A model generated the notes under the pieces. That model searched no databases, was not told the DNA's origin, and worked only from the letters and a program-made list of their open reading frames with translations. Positions 24,151 to 33,175 of a stretch of DNA of 64,000 nt are shown one piece after another; position 1 is the stretch's first letter; each line of letters opens with the position of its first letter. The stretch covers positions 1,054,001 through 1,118,000 of the forward strand of contig JADJRQ010000001.1 of NCBI GenBank assembly GCA_016712175.1. The letters are read 5' to 3'. This DNA comes from Solirubrobacterales bacterium. Its GTDB lineage: Bacteria > Actinomycetota > Thermoleophilia > Solirubrobacterales > 70-9. The position numbers were made by a program, and so were the translations under genes.

Positions 24151-25604
24151 GCGACGACTCGCAGCGTGGTCAGCTCGCGGTCGGCGGCGCCGCGTACGTA
24201 GCCGCCGTGGTCAATCGAGTCGGTGATGAAGTCGAGCGTCTCCCGGGTCAGGATCTCGCCGGGCAGCACGTTCGGGATGCCCGGAGGGTAGGTGGCCAGT
24301 GGTTCGGCGGAAATGCGTCCTTCGGCCTCGGAGAAAGAGACGACCTCCTGTTGGCCGAGGAAAGCCTCCCGCGGGGTCATGGCCGGCTCGCCCCAGGGCG
24401 GCGGCGGTGCGAACTCGGGCTTGGTCGCCGGGGGCTCCGCTTCGAGGTGTTCGACTGCGGCGGCGATGCCGTCGATCAGGCGGCGTGCCCGGGCCGGGGT
24501 GCCGGTGCCCATCCCGAAAACAGCCACAGCCACGGTGTCGGAGGCGAGCTCGAGGTTGACGTTCGCCAGATCCCGGGCGAGCGCCGCGACACGATATCCG
24601 CTGGCCCCGGTGCCACGGACGTCGATGGTCAGGCGCAGCGGGTCCCAGCCACTGACGCTCTCGCGGTCGAGCAGTCGCTCGTCGAGCACGTCAAGGCCGG
24701 GGATCGCCTTGATCTTTTCCCGGGTATGGGCGAGTACCCGGATCGTTTCGGTCAGCATCGCCTCCCCGTAGATCGCCGCCTGCCGGCGGGCCGCGTCGAG
24801 CGATCCGCAGAGCAGGGAATTGGGACTGGTCGACTCGGTCATGCTGATGCAGCGGTCGACGATTGCTCCGTCGAAACGGTCGGAACCGAGGTGAATCATG
24901 GCCGACTGGGTCAGGCTGCCGACGATCTTGTGGGTCGAGGAGATGACCAGGTCGGCACCGGCGTCGAGCGCGGCCTGGGGAAGCGAGGGATGGAAATGGA
25001 GGTGAGCTCCCCAGGCTTCGTCGGCGACCAGCGGGATGCCACGCGCGTGGGCGACTTCGGCGAGTGCTGCGACGTTCGCACTGGCCCCGAAGTAGGTCGG
25101 TGAGACGATCATCGCCGCGGCCGCATCCGGGCAGCGGTCAAGGGCGTCGTTCAGGGCATCGGGCGTCAGGCAGTGCGCCACACCGAGATCGGGATCGATC
25201 TCGGGGGCGGCGAAGGTCGGCTTCAGCCCGGCCATGATCATGCCGTCGATGACCGACGAGTGGACGTTCCGCTGGACCACGATCTCGCCGCCCATATGGG
25301 CAACGGTCATGCACATCGCCTGGTTTCCCTGAGAGGCGCCGTTCATCAGGAACCAGGTGCGTTTTGCACCCCAGGCTTCGGCGGCGAGCACCTGGGCCTC
25401 CTGGAAAGGGTTGGGCTCGCCGACGTCGATGCCTTCGATCAGGGCCGGGATATCGTCAAGCAATCCGGTCTGGCCGACCAGAAGCTGGAGGGACTCGTCG
25501 GCCCCGGTCCCACCCTGGTGGCCGGGCACGTTGAAGCGGCCGGGGTCACTCTGCGTGAATTCGAGGAGGGCATCTACATACGGCGTCTGATCCTGGTCTC
25601 TCAT
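24147..25604 (-). CDS. Orn/Lys/Arg decarboxylase family PLP enzyme
   Basis: Fold-type I PLP enzyme of 485 residues with the major domain of bacterial ornithine/lysine/arginine decarboxylases. The start YVDALLEFTQSDPGRFNVPGHQGG, read in two parts, and MNGASQGNQAM (phosphate loop, about 88-98) match the family. VADEAWGAHL (Asp195) contacts the pyridine nitrogen. SSTHKIVGSLTQSA carries the Schiff-base Lys226. The small-type architecture lacks the N-terminal wing domain of enterobacterial inducible enzymes, as in the YaaO group. It should make a polyamine (cadaverine, putrescine or agmatine); substrate is undecided. It overlaps a downstream hypothetical gene by 4 bases and lies near polyamine uptake and oxidation genes. 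Confidence 0.88.
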   Translation of the reverse strand: MRDQDQTPYVDALLEFTQSDPGRFNVPGHQGGTGADESLQLLVGQTGLLDDIPALIEGIDVGEPNPFQEAQVLAAEAWGAKRTWFLMNGASQGNQAMCMTVAHMGGEIVVQRNVHSSVIDGMIMAGLKPTFAAPEIDPDLGVAHCLTPDALNDALDRCPDAAAAMIVSPTYFGASANVAALAEVAHARGIPLVADEAWGAHLHFHPSLPQAALDAGADLVISSTHKIVGSLTQSAMIHLGSDRFDGAIVDRCISMTESTSPNSLLCGSLDAARRQAAIYGEAMLTETIRVLAHTREKIKAIPGLDVLDERLLDRESVSGWDPLRLTIDVRGTGASGYRVAALARDLANVNLELASDTVAVAVFGMGTGTPARARRLIDGIAAAVEHLEAEPPATKPEFAPPPPWGEPAMTPREAFLGQQEVVSFSEAEGRISAEPLATYPPGIPNVLPGEILTRETLDFITDSIDHGGYVRGAADRELTTLRVVA

Positions 25605-25681
25605 GGGTCGAGTCTAGTCCGGGTCTGGAGTGCAGGAAGGCTTCATTGCCAAGGACGACCTGAGGGACTACCGCCCGGACC

Positions 25682-27148
25682 TCAGCCGTACGGGTACCAC
25701 CAGTCCTTTGCCTCGATCACCGAGTCCATGTGGACGTGCTTGGCCTCGCGGAAAGCGTCGAGCCCCTCGGTGCCGAGCTCGCGGCCGATCCCGGAGTTCT
25801 TGAAGCCGCCGAACGGACCGGCGTCGTTGTCGGTCAGGGGGTCGTTGATCCAGACCGAACCCGCCCGCACCTGCTTCAGACAGGTGATCGCGGTGTTCAG
25901 GTCCCGGGTGTAGATATTTGCGCCGAGGCCGAAATCGAGACTGTTGGCCTTGGTGATCGCTTCTTCGAGGGTCTTGACCGGGACAATCGGCGCGACGGGG
26001 CCGAAGGTCTCCTCGGTCATCAGGTCACTGTCCTCCGGCACTCCGGTCAGGACGCAGGGCTCGAGGTAGTGACCCTTCGGCCGCCCGGCGTTTCCACCAC
26101 CGGTGAGCAGTTCCGCGCCGGCCGCGACCGCGGCTTCGACCTGAGCCACCGCCTTGCCACGCTGCACGGCTGAGACCATCGGACCGATGTCGGTCTTCGG
26201 ATCGAGCGGGTCGCCGATCACCAGCGACTTCGTGAAGTCGACGAAAGCTGCGACGTAGTCGTCATAGACGTCTTCCATCACGTAGAAGCGCTCGGATGAG
26301 GTGCATACCTGGCCGGCGTTCAGGTACGCGGCCCAGGCGCCACCTTTCGCGGCGATCTGGACTCCTTCGTCACCGATGTCGGAACAGACGATGAACGGAT
26401 CCTTGCCCCCCATCTCGAGGTTCGCTCGCGCGTTCCGTGCCGCGCAGGCGATGCCGACTTTGTGGCCAGTCGCGACCGATCCCGTGAACGCCACGCAGTC
26501 GATGCCGGGGTGGGCGCTGATGGCGGAGCCGATCTCACCGGCACCGGCAACGAGGTTGACCGTGCCGTCGGGCAGGTCGTCGAAGACATCGGCGAGCGCC
26601 AGGGTGGAAAGCGGGGTGACCTCGGAAGGCTTGCAGACGACCGTGTTGCCGGCGGCGAGAGCCGGGGCGATCTTCCAGCAGAGGAGGAGGAGCGGGAAGT
26701 TCCAGGGAACGATGCAGCCGACGACCCCGTGAGGCTCCTTGACGACCACCGCGAACTGGCTCGCTTCGATGGGCGGGATGACCCGGCCGATCTCGGAGCG
26801 GGCAACCTCGGCGTAGTACTCGAAACAGGCGGCGCTCCACTCGACCTCATCCCGCGACTCGAGCAGGGGTCGGCCGATCTCGGTAGTCATCAGGCCGGCG
26901 AGTTCTTCGGTCTTCGCCCTCAGCCGGTCCGCGATGTTGCGCAGCAGGGGAGCCCGGTCGACCGCCGGCATGGAAGCCCAATCCGGGATCGCGGCTCTTG
27001 CGGCGGCGACCGCCTGGTCGAGCTGTGCGACCGAGGCCGAAGCAACGGTGACGACGGTCTCTTCGGTCGCCGGGTTCTCGACCTCGATCCCGGCCCCGTC
27101 ACCCTCAACCAGCTTGCCACCGATAAGCAACTTCGTCTGGAATTCCAT
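25682..27148 (-). CDS. Aldehyde dehydrogenase, NAD(P)-dependent
   Basis: Aldehyde dehydrogenase of 488 residues. Key residues are in place: cofactor and substrate segment PWNFPLLLL, Lys173 (CKPSE), FTGSVATG, general base Glu245 in LEMGGKDP, and catalytic Cys282 in GQVCTSSERF. The end EAKHVHMDS...WWYPYG is typical of betaine/gamma-aminobutyraldehyde-type enzymes. It lies 26 bases downstream of the potC stop-side end and in the same direction as potABCD, so oxidation of an aminoaldehyde derived from putrescine to GABA is a reasonable inference. Other aliphatic or aromatic aldehydes cannot be excluded. Confidence 0.93.
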   Translation of the reverse strand: MEFQTKLLIGGKLVEGDGAGIEVENPATEETVVTVASASVAQLDQAVAAARAAIPDWASMPAVDRAPLLRNIADRLRAKTEELAGLMTTEIGRPLLESRDEVEWSAACFEYYAEVARSEIGRVIPPIEASQFAVVVKEPHGVVGCIVPWNFPLLLLCWKIAPALAAGNTVVCKPSEVTPLSTLALADVFDDLPDGTVNLVAGAGEIGSAISAHPGIDCVAFTGSVATGHKVGIACAARNARANLEMGGKDPFIVCSDIGDEGVQIAAKGGAWAAYLNAGQVCTSSERFYVMEDVYDDYVAAFVDFTKSLVIGDPLDPKTDIGPMVSAVQRGKAVAQVEAAVAAGAELLTGGGNAGRPKGHYLEPCVLTGVPEDSDLMTEETFGPVAPIVPVKTLEEAITKANSLDFGLGANIYTRDLNTAITCLKQVRAGSVWINDPLTDNDAGPFGGFKNSGIGRELGTEGLDAFREAKHVHMDSVIEAKDWWYPYG

Positions 27149-27174
27149 AACCGGAAGCTACTTGACGACAGAGC

Positions 27175-28020
27175 CTACGCGGGGAGGCTCGCGACGGAAC
27201 TGGTGGCCTCTTCTTCCCGCTTCTCGGCCATCTTTTCGGCCCGGCGCTGCTGGATGATTACCGCCAGCATTGCGATGATCGTGACCGTGAAGAGCATCGT
27301 CGCGATCACGTTCACCTCCACGGGGATTCCGCGCTGGTTGGCACCGAAGATGTAGAGCGGGAAAGTGACTTCCGAGCCCGCGTTGAAGTTCGAGATCACG
27401 AAATCGTCGATCGAAAGCGCGAACGAAAGCATGGCCGCCGAGGCCACGCCGGGGGCGATCAACGGCAGGGTGATTGTGCGGAAGGTGGTAAACGCCGAGG
27501 CTCCGAGGTCAGCTGATGCCTCCTCGAGCCTTCGGTCGAATCCGATCAGCCGGGACCTGACCACGACCACGACGAAGCTGATCGAGAACATGATGTGGGC
27601 GATCAGGAGCGTTCCGAATCCGAGCTTGGCACCGTAGACCAGGAACATCGAAAGAAGCGAAGCGCCGATCACGACTTCCGGCGTCGCCATCGGAATGACG
27701 ATCAGGAGATTGGCCGCCCGGCGACCCAAGAACTGGTACCTGACCAGGGCGATGGCGATCAGGGTGCCGAGGATGGTGGCACCGATCGCGGTCATGAAGG
27801 CGAGCCGGATGCTGACCAGGAGCGAGTCGGTCAGTTCCGTGACCGCGAAGGGGTGTTGCCAGTACTGGGTGGTGAATCCCGCCCACTCGAAGTTGAACCG
27901 GCCAACCGGGTCGTTGAAAGAGAAGAGCGCGATGATCGCGATCGGCGCCAGCATGTAGAAGATCACCAGGATTCCGGTGAACAGGACGGCATGTTCGCGG
28001 AGCCATGTCCAGGCCTTCAT
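27175..28020 (-). CDS. potC: Spermidine/putrescine ABC transporter permease, PotC-like
   Basis: Inner-membrane permease of 281 residues with six predicted helices, beginning at about residues 15, 68, 102, 134, 185 and 236. The EAA-type cytoplasmic loop is EEASADLGASAFTTFRTITLP (read in parts), the docking site for the ATPase. FSFNDP and SIDDFVISNF, near the translocation path, match PotC. Its start overlaps potB by 4 bases. The C-terminal tail is charged (QQRRAEKMAEKREEEA). It works with PotB, PotD and PotA to import polyamines. Confidence 0.93.
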   Translation of the reverse strand: MKAWTWLREHAVLFTGILVIFYMLAPIAIIALFSFNDPVGRFNFEWAGFTTQYWQHPFAVTELTDSLLVSIRLAFMTAIGATILGTLIAIALVRYQFLGRRAANLLIVIPMATPEVVIGASLLSMFLVYGAKLGFGTLLIAHIMFSISFVVVVVRSRLIGFDRRLEEASADLGASAFTTFRTITLPLIAPGVASAAMLSFALSIDDFVISNFNAGSEVTFPLYIFGANQRGIPVEVNVIATMLFTVTIIAMLAVIIQQRRAEKMAEKREEEATSSVASLPA

Positions 28021-28886
28021 GCGGGTTCCTCGTCTTCGCCCATCAGGGCTTCCGTGCCGGCGAACTTGATGTAGAGCATCAGGGCGGCGAGGATGATCAC
28101 CAGCAGGGTGAAGGACAGGGCGGCAGCTGTCGGATAGTCGTTGATGACCAGGTATTTCGACTGGATCACGTTGCCGATCATCGCCTGGCTGGTTCCGCCG
28201 AGGAAGGTTGAGTTGACGTAGTCACCGGCGGCCGGAATGAAGGTAAGCAGGATGCCGGCGATGATGCCGGGCATGGTCAGTGGCACGGTCACCTTGAAGA
28301 ATGTGGTTCGGGTGGATGCGTAGAGGTCCTTGCTGGCCTCGAGCAGCCGCACGTCGAGCCGTTCGAGCGACGCGTAGAGCGGCAGGACCATGAACGGCAG
28401 GAAGTTGTAGGTCAGGCCGGCGATCACGGCGCCGCTGGTGGCCAGCACCCTTCCGTCCTGCGGGATGAGGTGGACGAACTTGAGGAAGCCGACGACCGGG
28501 CTGCTGTCCTGGAGGATCGTCTTCCAGGCGATCGTCCGGATCAGGTAGGTGGTGAAGAAGGGTGCGACCACCGCGAACAGCATCAGGTTCTTCCAGCGCC
28601 CCGCCTTGAAGGCGATCGCGTAGGCGAGCGGGTAGCCGATGAGCAGGCAGATGATCGTTGCGGTCCCGGCGTAATAGAAGGCGCGGACGAACTGGGTGCT
28701 GTACTGCGATATTGCGTCTGTGTAGTTCTGCGTTGCCCAGGTCAGCTGGTAGCCGTCAGCCAGCGACCCGGTCTTCAGCGAGAGCTCGCCCATGAAATAC
28801 ATGGGCAGCACGAAGAAGAGGGCGAGCCAGACCAGGCCGGGGCCCAGCAGCCAGTAGGGAACCATGCGCTGACGGAGTGTCTTCAT
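28017..28886 (-). CDS. potB: Spermidine/putrescine ABC transporter permease, PotB-like
   Basis: Permease of 289 residues with six predicted membrane helices. The EAA loop reads LEASKDLYASTRTTFFKVTVPL (in parts). The periplasmic segment TYLIRTIAWKTIL and FIPAAGDYVNSTFLGG are characteristic of PotB. It overlaps potC by 4 bases and lies 50 bases downstream of potD, so the whole potADBC set is one leftward operon. Confidence 0.93.
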   Translation of the reverse strand: MKTLRQRMVPYWLLGPGLVWLALFFVLPMYFMGELSLKTGSLADGYQLTWATQNYTDAISQYSTQFVRAFYYAGTATIICLLIGYPLAYAIAFKAGRWKNLMLFAVVAPFFTTYLIRTIAWKTILQDSSPVVGFLKFVHLIPQDGRVLATSGAVIAGLTYNFLPFMVLPLYASLERLDVRLLEASKDLYASTRTTFFKVTVPLTMPGIIAGILLTFIPAAGDYVNSTFLGGTSQAMIGNVIQSKYLVINDYPTAAALSFTLLVIILAALMLYIKFAGTEALMGEDEEPA

Positions 28887-28935
28887 CGGTGTGGTCTCAC
28901 TCGTTGATTGCTCCGTCAGCGCCTGGTCCGTTGAA

Positions 28936-30093
28936 CTAGCCGGTCACCACGTTCTGGAAGGCCTCTTCGACCTTGGTCACCTCAGCCGGGTCACCGGGTG
29001 GTGAAACCTGGTTGAAGCAGTTTGCCGTGAACTCTTCCGAGGGGAAGATCAACTCGTTGTTGGCCAGTTCCGGATCCGTCTTGAGCAGAACTTCCTTGGT
29101 CCCTTTGACGGGGCTCACATAGTTCACGTACTTCTCGATCTGAGCCTGATTCTCGGGCTCATAGACGTAGTTCATGAACTCGTAGGCGGCCTCTGGGTTC
29201 GGAGCACCGACCGGGATCAGCATGTTGTCCGACCAGATCGAGCAACCTTCAGCCGGCTGCCTGTACTCGATGTTCTTGTTGTCGGCTTGTGCCTGGACCG
29301 CGTCTCCGGACCAGCCGATCGTGGCGACAACGTCGCCCTTGGCTAGATCCTGGACGTAGTTGTTGCCGGTGAACTGACGAATCTGACCGTCGTTGACAGC
29401 TCCCTGGAGCTTGTCGATCGCATCGAGCCAGTCCTGAGTCGTGGCCGTGGTCGGGTCGACTCCATCGGCTGCCATTACCAGCGGTACCGTGTCACGCATC
29501 TCGGAGAGCATGGTGACCTTGCCCTTGTACTTCGGGTCGAAGAGGTCGTTGATCGACTTGACGTCGGGGGCGAGGTCCGTGCGGACGACCAGCCCGGTCA
29601 TGCCCGACTGCCACGGCACACTGAAAGTCCGTTCCGGGTCGAATTCCGGGCTCTGCAGGCTGGGTATCAAGTTGTCGAACACGGTGGTCAGCTTGTCGTG
29701 GTCGATCTGCTGGATGAACCCGAGGTCGTACATCTTCTTGGCCATCCAGTCAGTGACGACGACGATGCTGCGGCCGCCGGCCTGACCCTGGCTGAGCAGC
29801 GGCTGGACCTTGCCGAAGAACTCGTTGTTGTCGTTGACGTCTTCGGTGTACTTGGTCTTGGTCCCGGTCGCCTTGTCGAAGTCGGAGATCGTCTTGCCAT
29901 CGATGTAGAGCGGCCAGTTGGAGATGTTGAGGTTGCCCGTGGGGTTGCCACCTTCGGCTACTCCAATGTCGTCGTTGTTTGATGCTTCGTCGATGCCACC
30001 ACCCCCGCAGGCGACCAGGGCCATGGATGCCACCAGTGCCAGTGATGCGAGCAGTAGAAGTTTGATGTTTCTTGTCTTTAACGCGGTGGTCAC
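28936..30093 (-). CDS. potD: Polyamine-binding lipoprotein, PotD-like
   Basis: Solute-binding protein of 385 residues that should deliver spermidine or putrescine to PotBC. It has a lipoprotein signal with lipobox LVAC (Cys at about 29) followed by GGGG. The PotD signature NISNWPLYID appears at about 54-63, and VVVTDWMAKKM, VPWQSGMTGLV and IGWSGDAVQAQ continue the periplasmic-binding fold. The GTG start overlaps the potA stop (GTGA), with GAAGGAG upstream as ribosome binding site. Binding-site residues (Trp, Asp, Tyr) seem conserved, but specificity cannot be read directly. Confidence 0.93.
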   Translation of the reverse strand: MTTALKTRNIKLLLLASLALVASMALVACGGGGIDEASNNDDIGVAEGGNPTGNLNISNWPLYIDGKTISDFDKATGTKTKYTEDVNDNNEFFGKVQPLLSQGQAGGRSIVVVTDWMAKKMYDLGFIQQIDHDKLTTVFDNLIPSLQSPEFDPERTFSVPWQSGMTGLVVRTDLAPDVKSINDLFDPKYKGKVTMLSEMRDTVPLVMAADGVDPTTATTQDWLDAIDKLQGAVNDGQIRQFTGNNYVQDLAKGDVVATIGWSGDAVQAQADNKNIEYRQPAEGCSIWSDNMLIPVGAPNPEAAYEFMNYVYEPENQAQIEKYVNYVSPVKGTKEVLLKTDPELANNELIFPSEEFTANCFNQVSPPGDPAEVTKVEEAFQNVVTG

Positions 30094-31298
30094 TTTGTGA
30101 CTCCTTCGGTGTTGTTATCGGTGGGATCGATCGGGTCGGCGCCGGCTGCTTCTTCGGGCGACTCACGAACCAGGTGCATGTTTTCGGCGGTCCAGCTGAG
30201 TTTGACCCGGGAGCCGCCTCCGGGAAGATCCTGTCTCTCGGCCTCGGATGCATTGGGGATCAGCACCTTCATCTTGACGTCGTTGCCGACGTCGACCGTC
30301 ATCTGGGTCGAGTTGCCGAGGTAGAGCGAAGTCTCGACGACACCATCGATGCTGGGCCGGTCGGAGGGTGCAACGCCTGAGGTCGTCGCTGTGAGTTTCT
30401 CGGGACGGACAACGGCGTAACACCGGTCGCCCGAACTGAAACGGGATGCATCGCCGGTCGGGATCGTCTCGCCACTATCCAGTTTGACCTCGTTGGGCCC
30501 TGTGGCAACGGCCGGCAGCAGGTTCGAGACGCCGATGAAGCCGGCGACGAATGTCGTCTCGGGGCGCTCGTAGACATCCTCGGGTCCGGCGCACTGTTCG
30601 ATCCGGCCGGCGTTCATGACCGCGATCCGGTCGGACATGGTCAGCGCTTCTTCCTGATCGTGGGTGACGTAGACGAAGGTGATGCCGACGTCGCGCTGGA
30701 TCGTCTTGAGCTGAACCTGGAGACCCTTGCGGAGCTTGAGGTCGAGTGCGCCGAGCGGCTCGTCGAGCAGCAGCACCTTGGGCAGGTTGACCAGGGCCCG
30801 GGCGAGTGCCACGCGCTGCTGCTGCCCGCCTGAAAGCTGGGCGGGCTTGCGCTTCGCGTCCCGCGAAAGACCGACCCGCTCGAGTTCGTCGGCAACCCGC
30901 TTCTTGATCTCGGCCTTGCCGACCTTCTTGCGCTTGAGGCCGAACCCGACGTTCTCTTCGAGGTTCATGTGGGGGAAGAGCGCGTAGCTCTGGAAGACGG
31001 TGTTGGTCGGGCGCTTGTACGCGGGCTGCCCGGCGACGTTGTCGCCGTCGATCAGGACCTTGCCTTCGGTCGGCTGCTCGAAGCCCGCGATCATCCGGAG
31101 CGTCGTCGTCTTGCCGCAGCCACTGGGGCCGAGCATCGTGAAGAACTCTCCGTCGGCGATCTCGAGGTCCATGTCCTTGACCGCTTCGAAGGTGCCGAAC
31201 CGTTTGGTCACACCCTCCAGTCGCACGCCTGCAGTACCGGCACCGACGGAAGTGCCTTCTTCTCCATCGACGGGCGGGGCGTCTACCGAGCTTTCCAT
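30090..31298 (-). CDS. potA: Spermidine/putrescine ABC transporter ATP-binding protein, PotA-like
   Basis: ATPase of about 402 residues. Walker A is GPSGCGKTT, the signature is LSGGQQQRVALARAL, Walker B is VLLLDEPLGALD, and the H-loop is VYVTHDQEEAL. The C-terminal TOBE-type regulatory domain (about 285-390) is complete. ATG 31298 (MESSVDAPP) is preferred to the in-frame start at 31337, because the purine-rich GGAGGAGAGAGG lies just before it. It is the first gene of a potADBC operon, with the aldehyde dehydrogenase probably co-transcribed downstream. Confidence 0.94.
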   Translation of the reverse strand: MESSVDAPPVDGEEGTSVGAGTAGVRLEGVTKRFGTFEAVKDMDLEIADGEFFTMLGPSGCGKTTTLRMIAGFEQPTEGKVLIDGDNVAGQPAYKRPTNTVFQSYALFPHMNLEENVGFGLKRKKVGKAEIKKRVADELERVGLSRDAKRKPAQLSGGQQQRVALARALVNLPKVLLLDEPLGALDLKLRKGLQVQLKTIQRDVGITFVYVTHDQEEALTMSDRIAVMNAGRIEQCAGPEDVYERPETTFVAGFIGVSNLLPAVATGPNEVKLDSGETIPTGDASRFSSGDRCYAVVRPEKLTATTSGVAPSDRPSIDGVVETSLYLGNSTQMTVDVGNDVKMKVLIPNASEAERQDLPGGGSRVKLSWTAENMHLVRESPEEAAGADPIDPTDNNTEGVTK

Positions 31299-31718
31299 CG
31301 AACCTCTCTCCTCCAGGGTGTACAGGCTGGACATCACAGTGTGCTGATTCTCACACCTGTTTTTGAAACCTATGGCATTTCGGTTGCATCAGGCAACCCC
31401 GGTCTGTCCAAAGTTTCTCTGGAAGCGTTACAAACTGCCCTATCAATTGGGCAGAAGTGGATCTGCAACTTCACGGCCGCGCTTGAAGAATGGCTCCATC
31501 TGGCGTGCTCGCAAGGTGAAGAGCAAGACATCCCCGAGCAGCAGGAAGCCGATCCCGACGAAGAGTCGCTCTGTTAGTGCGGACGGAGAAGTGACAAAGC
31601 GGATGGGGCAGAAGTTCGATTGAACGTTTTGTCAGCTTGCTTTCGGGTAGTGCCCCTTCTAATCTCCAAGGAGTACCACCAGTTTCCGCCAAGAGCGGAT
31701 CGAAGAAGGAGGAGTGCC
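31299..31718. other. Divergent intergenic region between potA and aminotransferase
   Basis: This 420-base gap separates two divergent transcription units of the polyamine module and must carry both promoters. I see no strong -35/-10 pair. On the minus strand an open stretch from about 31632 to 31443 encodes a membrane-like segment (LFVGIGFLLLGDVLLFTLRARQ, read in parts) and stops with TGA at 31445, but it has no ATG, GTG or TTG upstream of the helix. It may be the remnant of a small membrane-protein gene or chance. An AAGGAGGAG ribosome binding site precedes the rightward ATG. Confidence 0.4.
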
Positions 31719-33104
31719 ATGTCTACCGCGATTCCCACCGAGGCTGCCGCCAAGCTCGATCTGCAGGCCGAAGCACGCAAGCATCTGTGGATGCACTTTT
31801 CCCGCATGGGATCGTACAGCGAGACCAACGAGATTCCGATCATCACTCGGGGCGAAGGCCCTTACATCTACGACGACAAGGGAAAGCGGTATCTGGACGG
31901 TCTCTCCGGCCTCTTCTGTTCCAACGTCGGTCACGGCCGGGCTGAACTGGGCGAAGCCGCGGCGCGCCAGATGGAAGAACTCGGATTTTTCATGATCTGG
32001 AGCTACGCCCACCCGCGAGCGATCGAACTCGCGTCGAAACTTGCGTCGCTTGCGCCTGGCGACATCAACCGGGTCTTTTTCACCGACGGTGGCAGCGAGT
32101 CGGTCGAGTCGGCTGTCAAGCTGGCCCGGAACTACCACCGCATGCGTGGCAACGGCCAGAAGATGAAGCACATTGCCCGCGAAGTCGCTTACCACGGCAC
32201 CACGCTGGGTGCGCTTTCGGCTACCGGAATCACCAGCCTGCGCTCGCAGTTCGAACCGCTCACGCCCGGTGGCTGCCACGTTCCGAACACCAACCTCTAC
32301 CGCTGGCCGGAAGATCGCGAATCGACCTGGGCTGCTGACGCGATCGAGGAACGCATCCTGTTCGAAGGCCCGGAGACGGTCGCAGCGGTCATCCTCGAAC
32401 CTGTCCAGAATGCCGGCGGCTGCTTCGTTCCGCCGGATGGCTACTTCCAGCATGTCCGCGAAATCTGTGACAAGTACGACGTTCTGCTGGTTGCAGACGA
32501 AGTGATCTGTGCCTTCGGCCGGATCGGCCACATGTTTGGCAGCGACCGTTTTGGCATGGAGCCCGACCTCATCACCATCGCCAAGGGCCTGACCTCGGCG
32601 TACCAGCCGACGCGGGCGTTGATCGCATCCGATCGTGTTGCCGAGCCGTTCCTTGAAGGAGACGCATCCTTCTCGCACGGCTTCACCTTCGGAGGCCATC
32701 CGGTGGCAGCTGCGGTGGCGTTGGCCAACATCGACATCCTCGAGCGTGAGGATCTGCCCGGCCACGTGCTGAGAAAGGAAGACGAGTTCCGCGGCATGCT
32801 GGAAGGCCTTCGCGACATCCCGATCGTCGGCGACGTCCGTGGAGCGGGCTTCTTCCAGGCGATTGAACTGGTCAAGGACCAGGGGACCAAGGAGAGCTTC
32901 AACGAAGAGGAGTCGGAGAAGTTGCTCCGTGGTTACCTCTCCGGCGAACTCTACAAACGCGGTCTGATCTGCCGTGCCGATGACCGTGGCGATCCCGTGA
33001 TCCAACTCTCGCCGACCCTCGTCTGCGACACGGAGCAGTTCGAGGAGATTCACGACGTGCTGCGGCCGGTTCTGACCGAAGCCGCGAAGCGGATGAGGGG
33101 GTAG
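31719..33104 (+). CDS. Class III aminotransferase, putrescine-pyruvate type likely
   Basis: Class III PLP aminotransferase of 461 residues. ATG 31719 follows AAGGAGGAG. The start HLWMHFSRM resembles omega-amine:pyruvate and putrescine (SpuC-like) aminotransferases. TDGGSESVESAVKLAR is the phosphate loop, VADEVICAFGRIG carries Asp260, and TIAKGLTSAYQP the Schiff-base Lys289. The divergent polyamine importer on one side and alanine dehydrogenase on the other fit a role in moving an amino group from putrescine or another diamine to pyruvate, producing alanine and an aminoaldehyde. The exact amine donor is inferred from context; beta-alanine or taurine:pyruvate transamination are alternatives. 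Confidence 0.88.
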   Translation: MSTAIPTEAAAKLDLQAEARKHLWMHFSRMGSYSETNEIPIITRGEGPYIYDDKGKRYLDGLSGLFCSNVGHGRAELGEAAARQMEELGFFMIWSYAHPRAIELASKLASLAPGDINRVFFTDGGSESVESAVKLARNYHRMRGNGQKMKHIAREVAYHGTTLGALSATGITSLRSQFEPLTPGGCHVPNTNLYRWPEDRESTWAADAIEERILFEGPETVAAVILEPVQNAGGCFVPPDGYFQHVREICDKYDVLLVADEVICAFGRIGHMFGSDRFGMEPDLITIAKGLTSAYQPTRALIASDRVAEPFLEGDASFSHGFTFGGHPVAAAVALANIDILEREDLPGHVLRKEDEFRGMLEGLRDIPIVGDVRGAGFFQAIELVKDQGTKESFNEEESEKLLRGYLSGELYKRGLICRADDRGDPVIQLSPTLVCDTEQFEEIHDVLRPVLTEAAKRMRG

Positions 33105-33175
33105 CGCCACAACGGATCAGTCACGGGAATCCGGACGGCAGTTACCGCATCTAGCAAGAAAGAGGCTCGATCCGA

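Noticed and set aside
31659..33110. 483-codon open frame on the minus strand
   Set aside because: Antisense to the class III aminotransferase, whose motifs are unmistakable.
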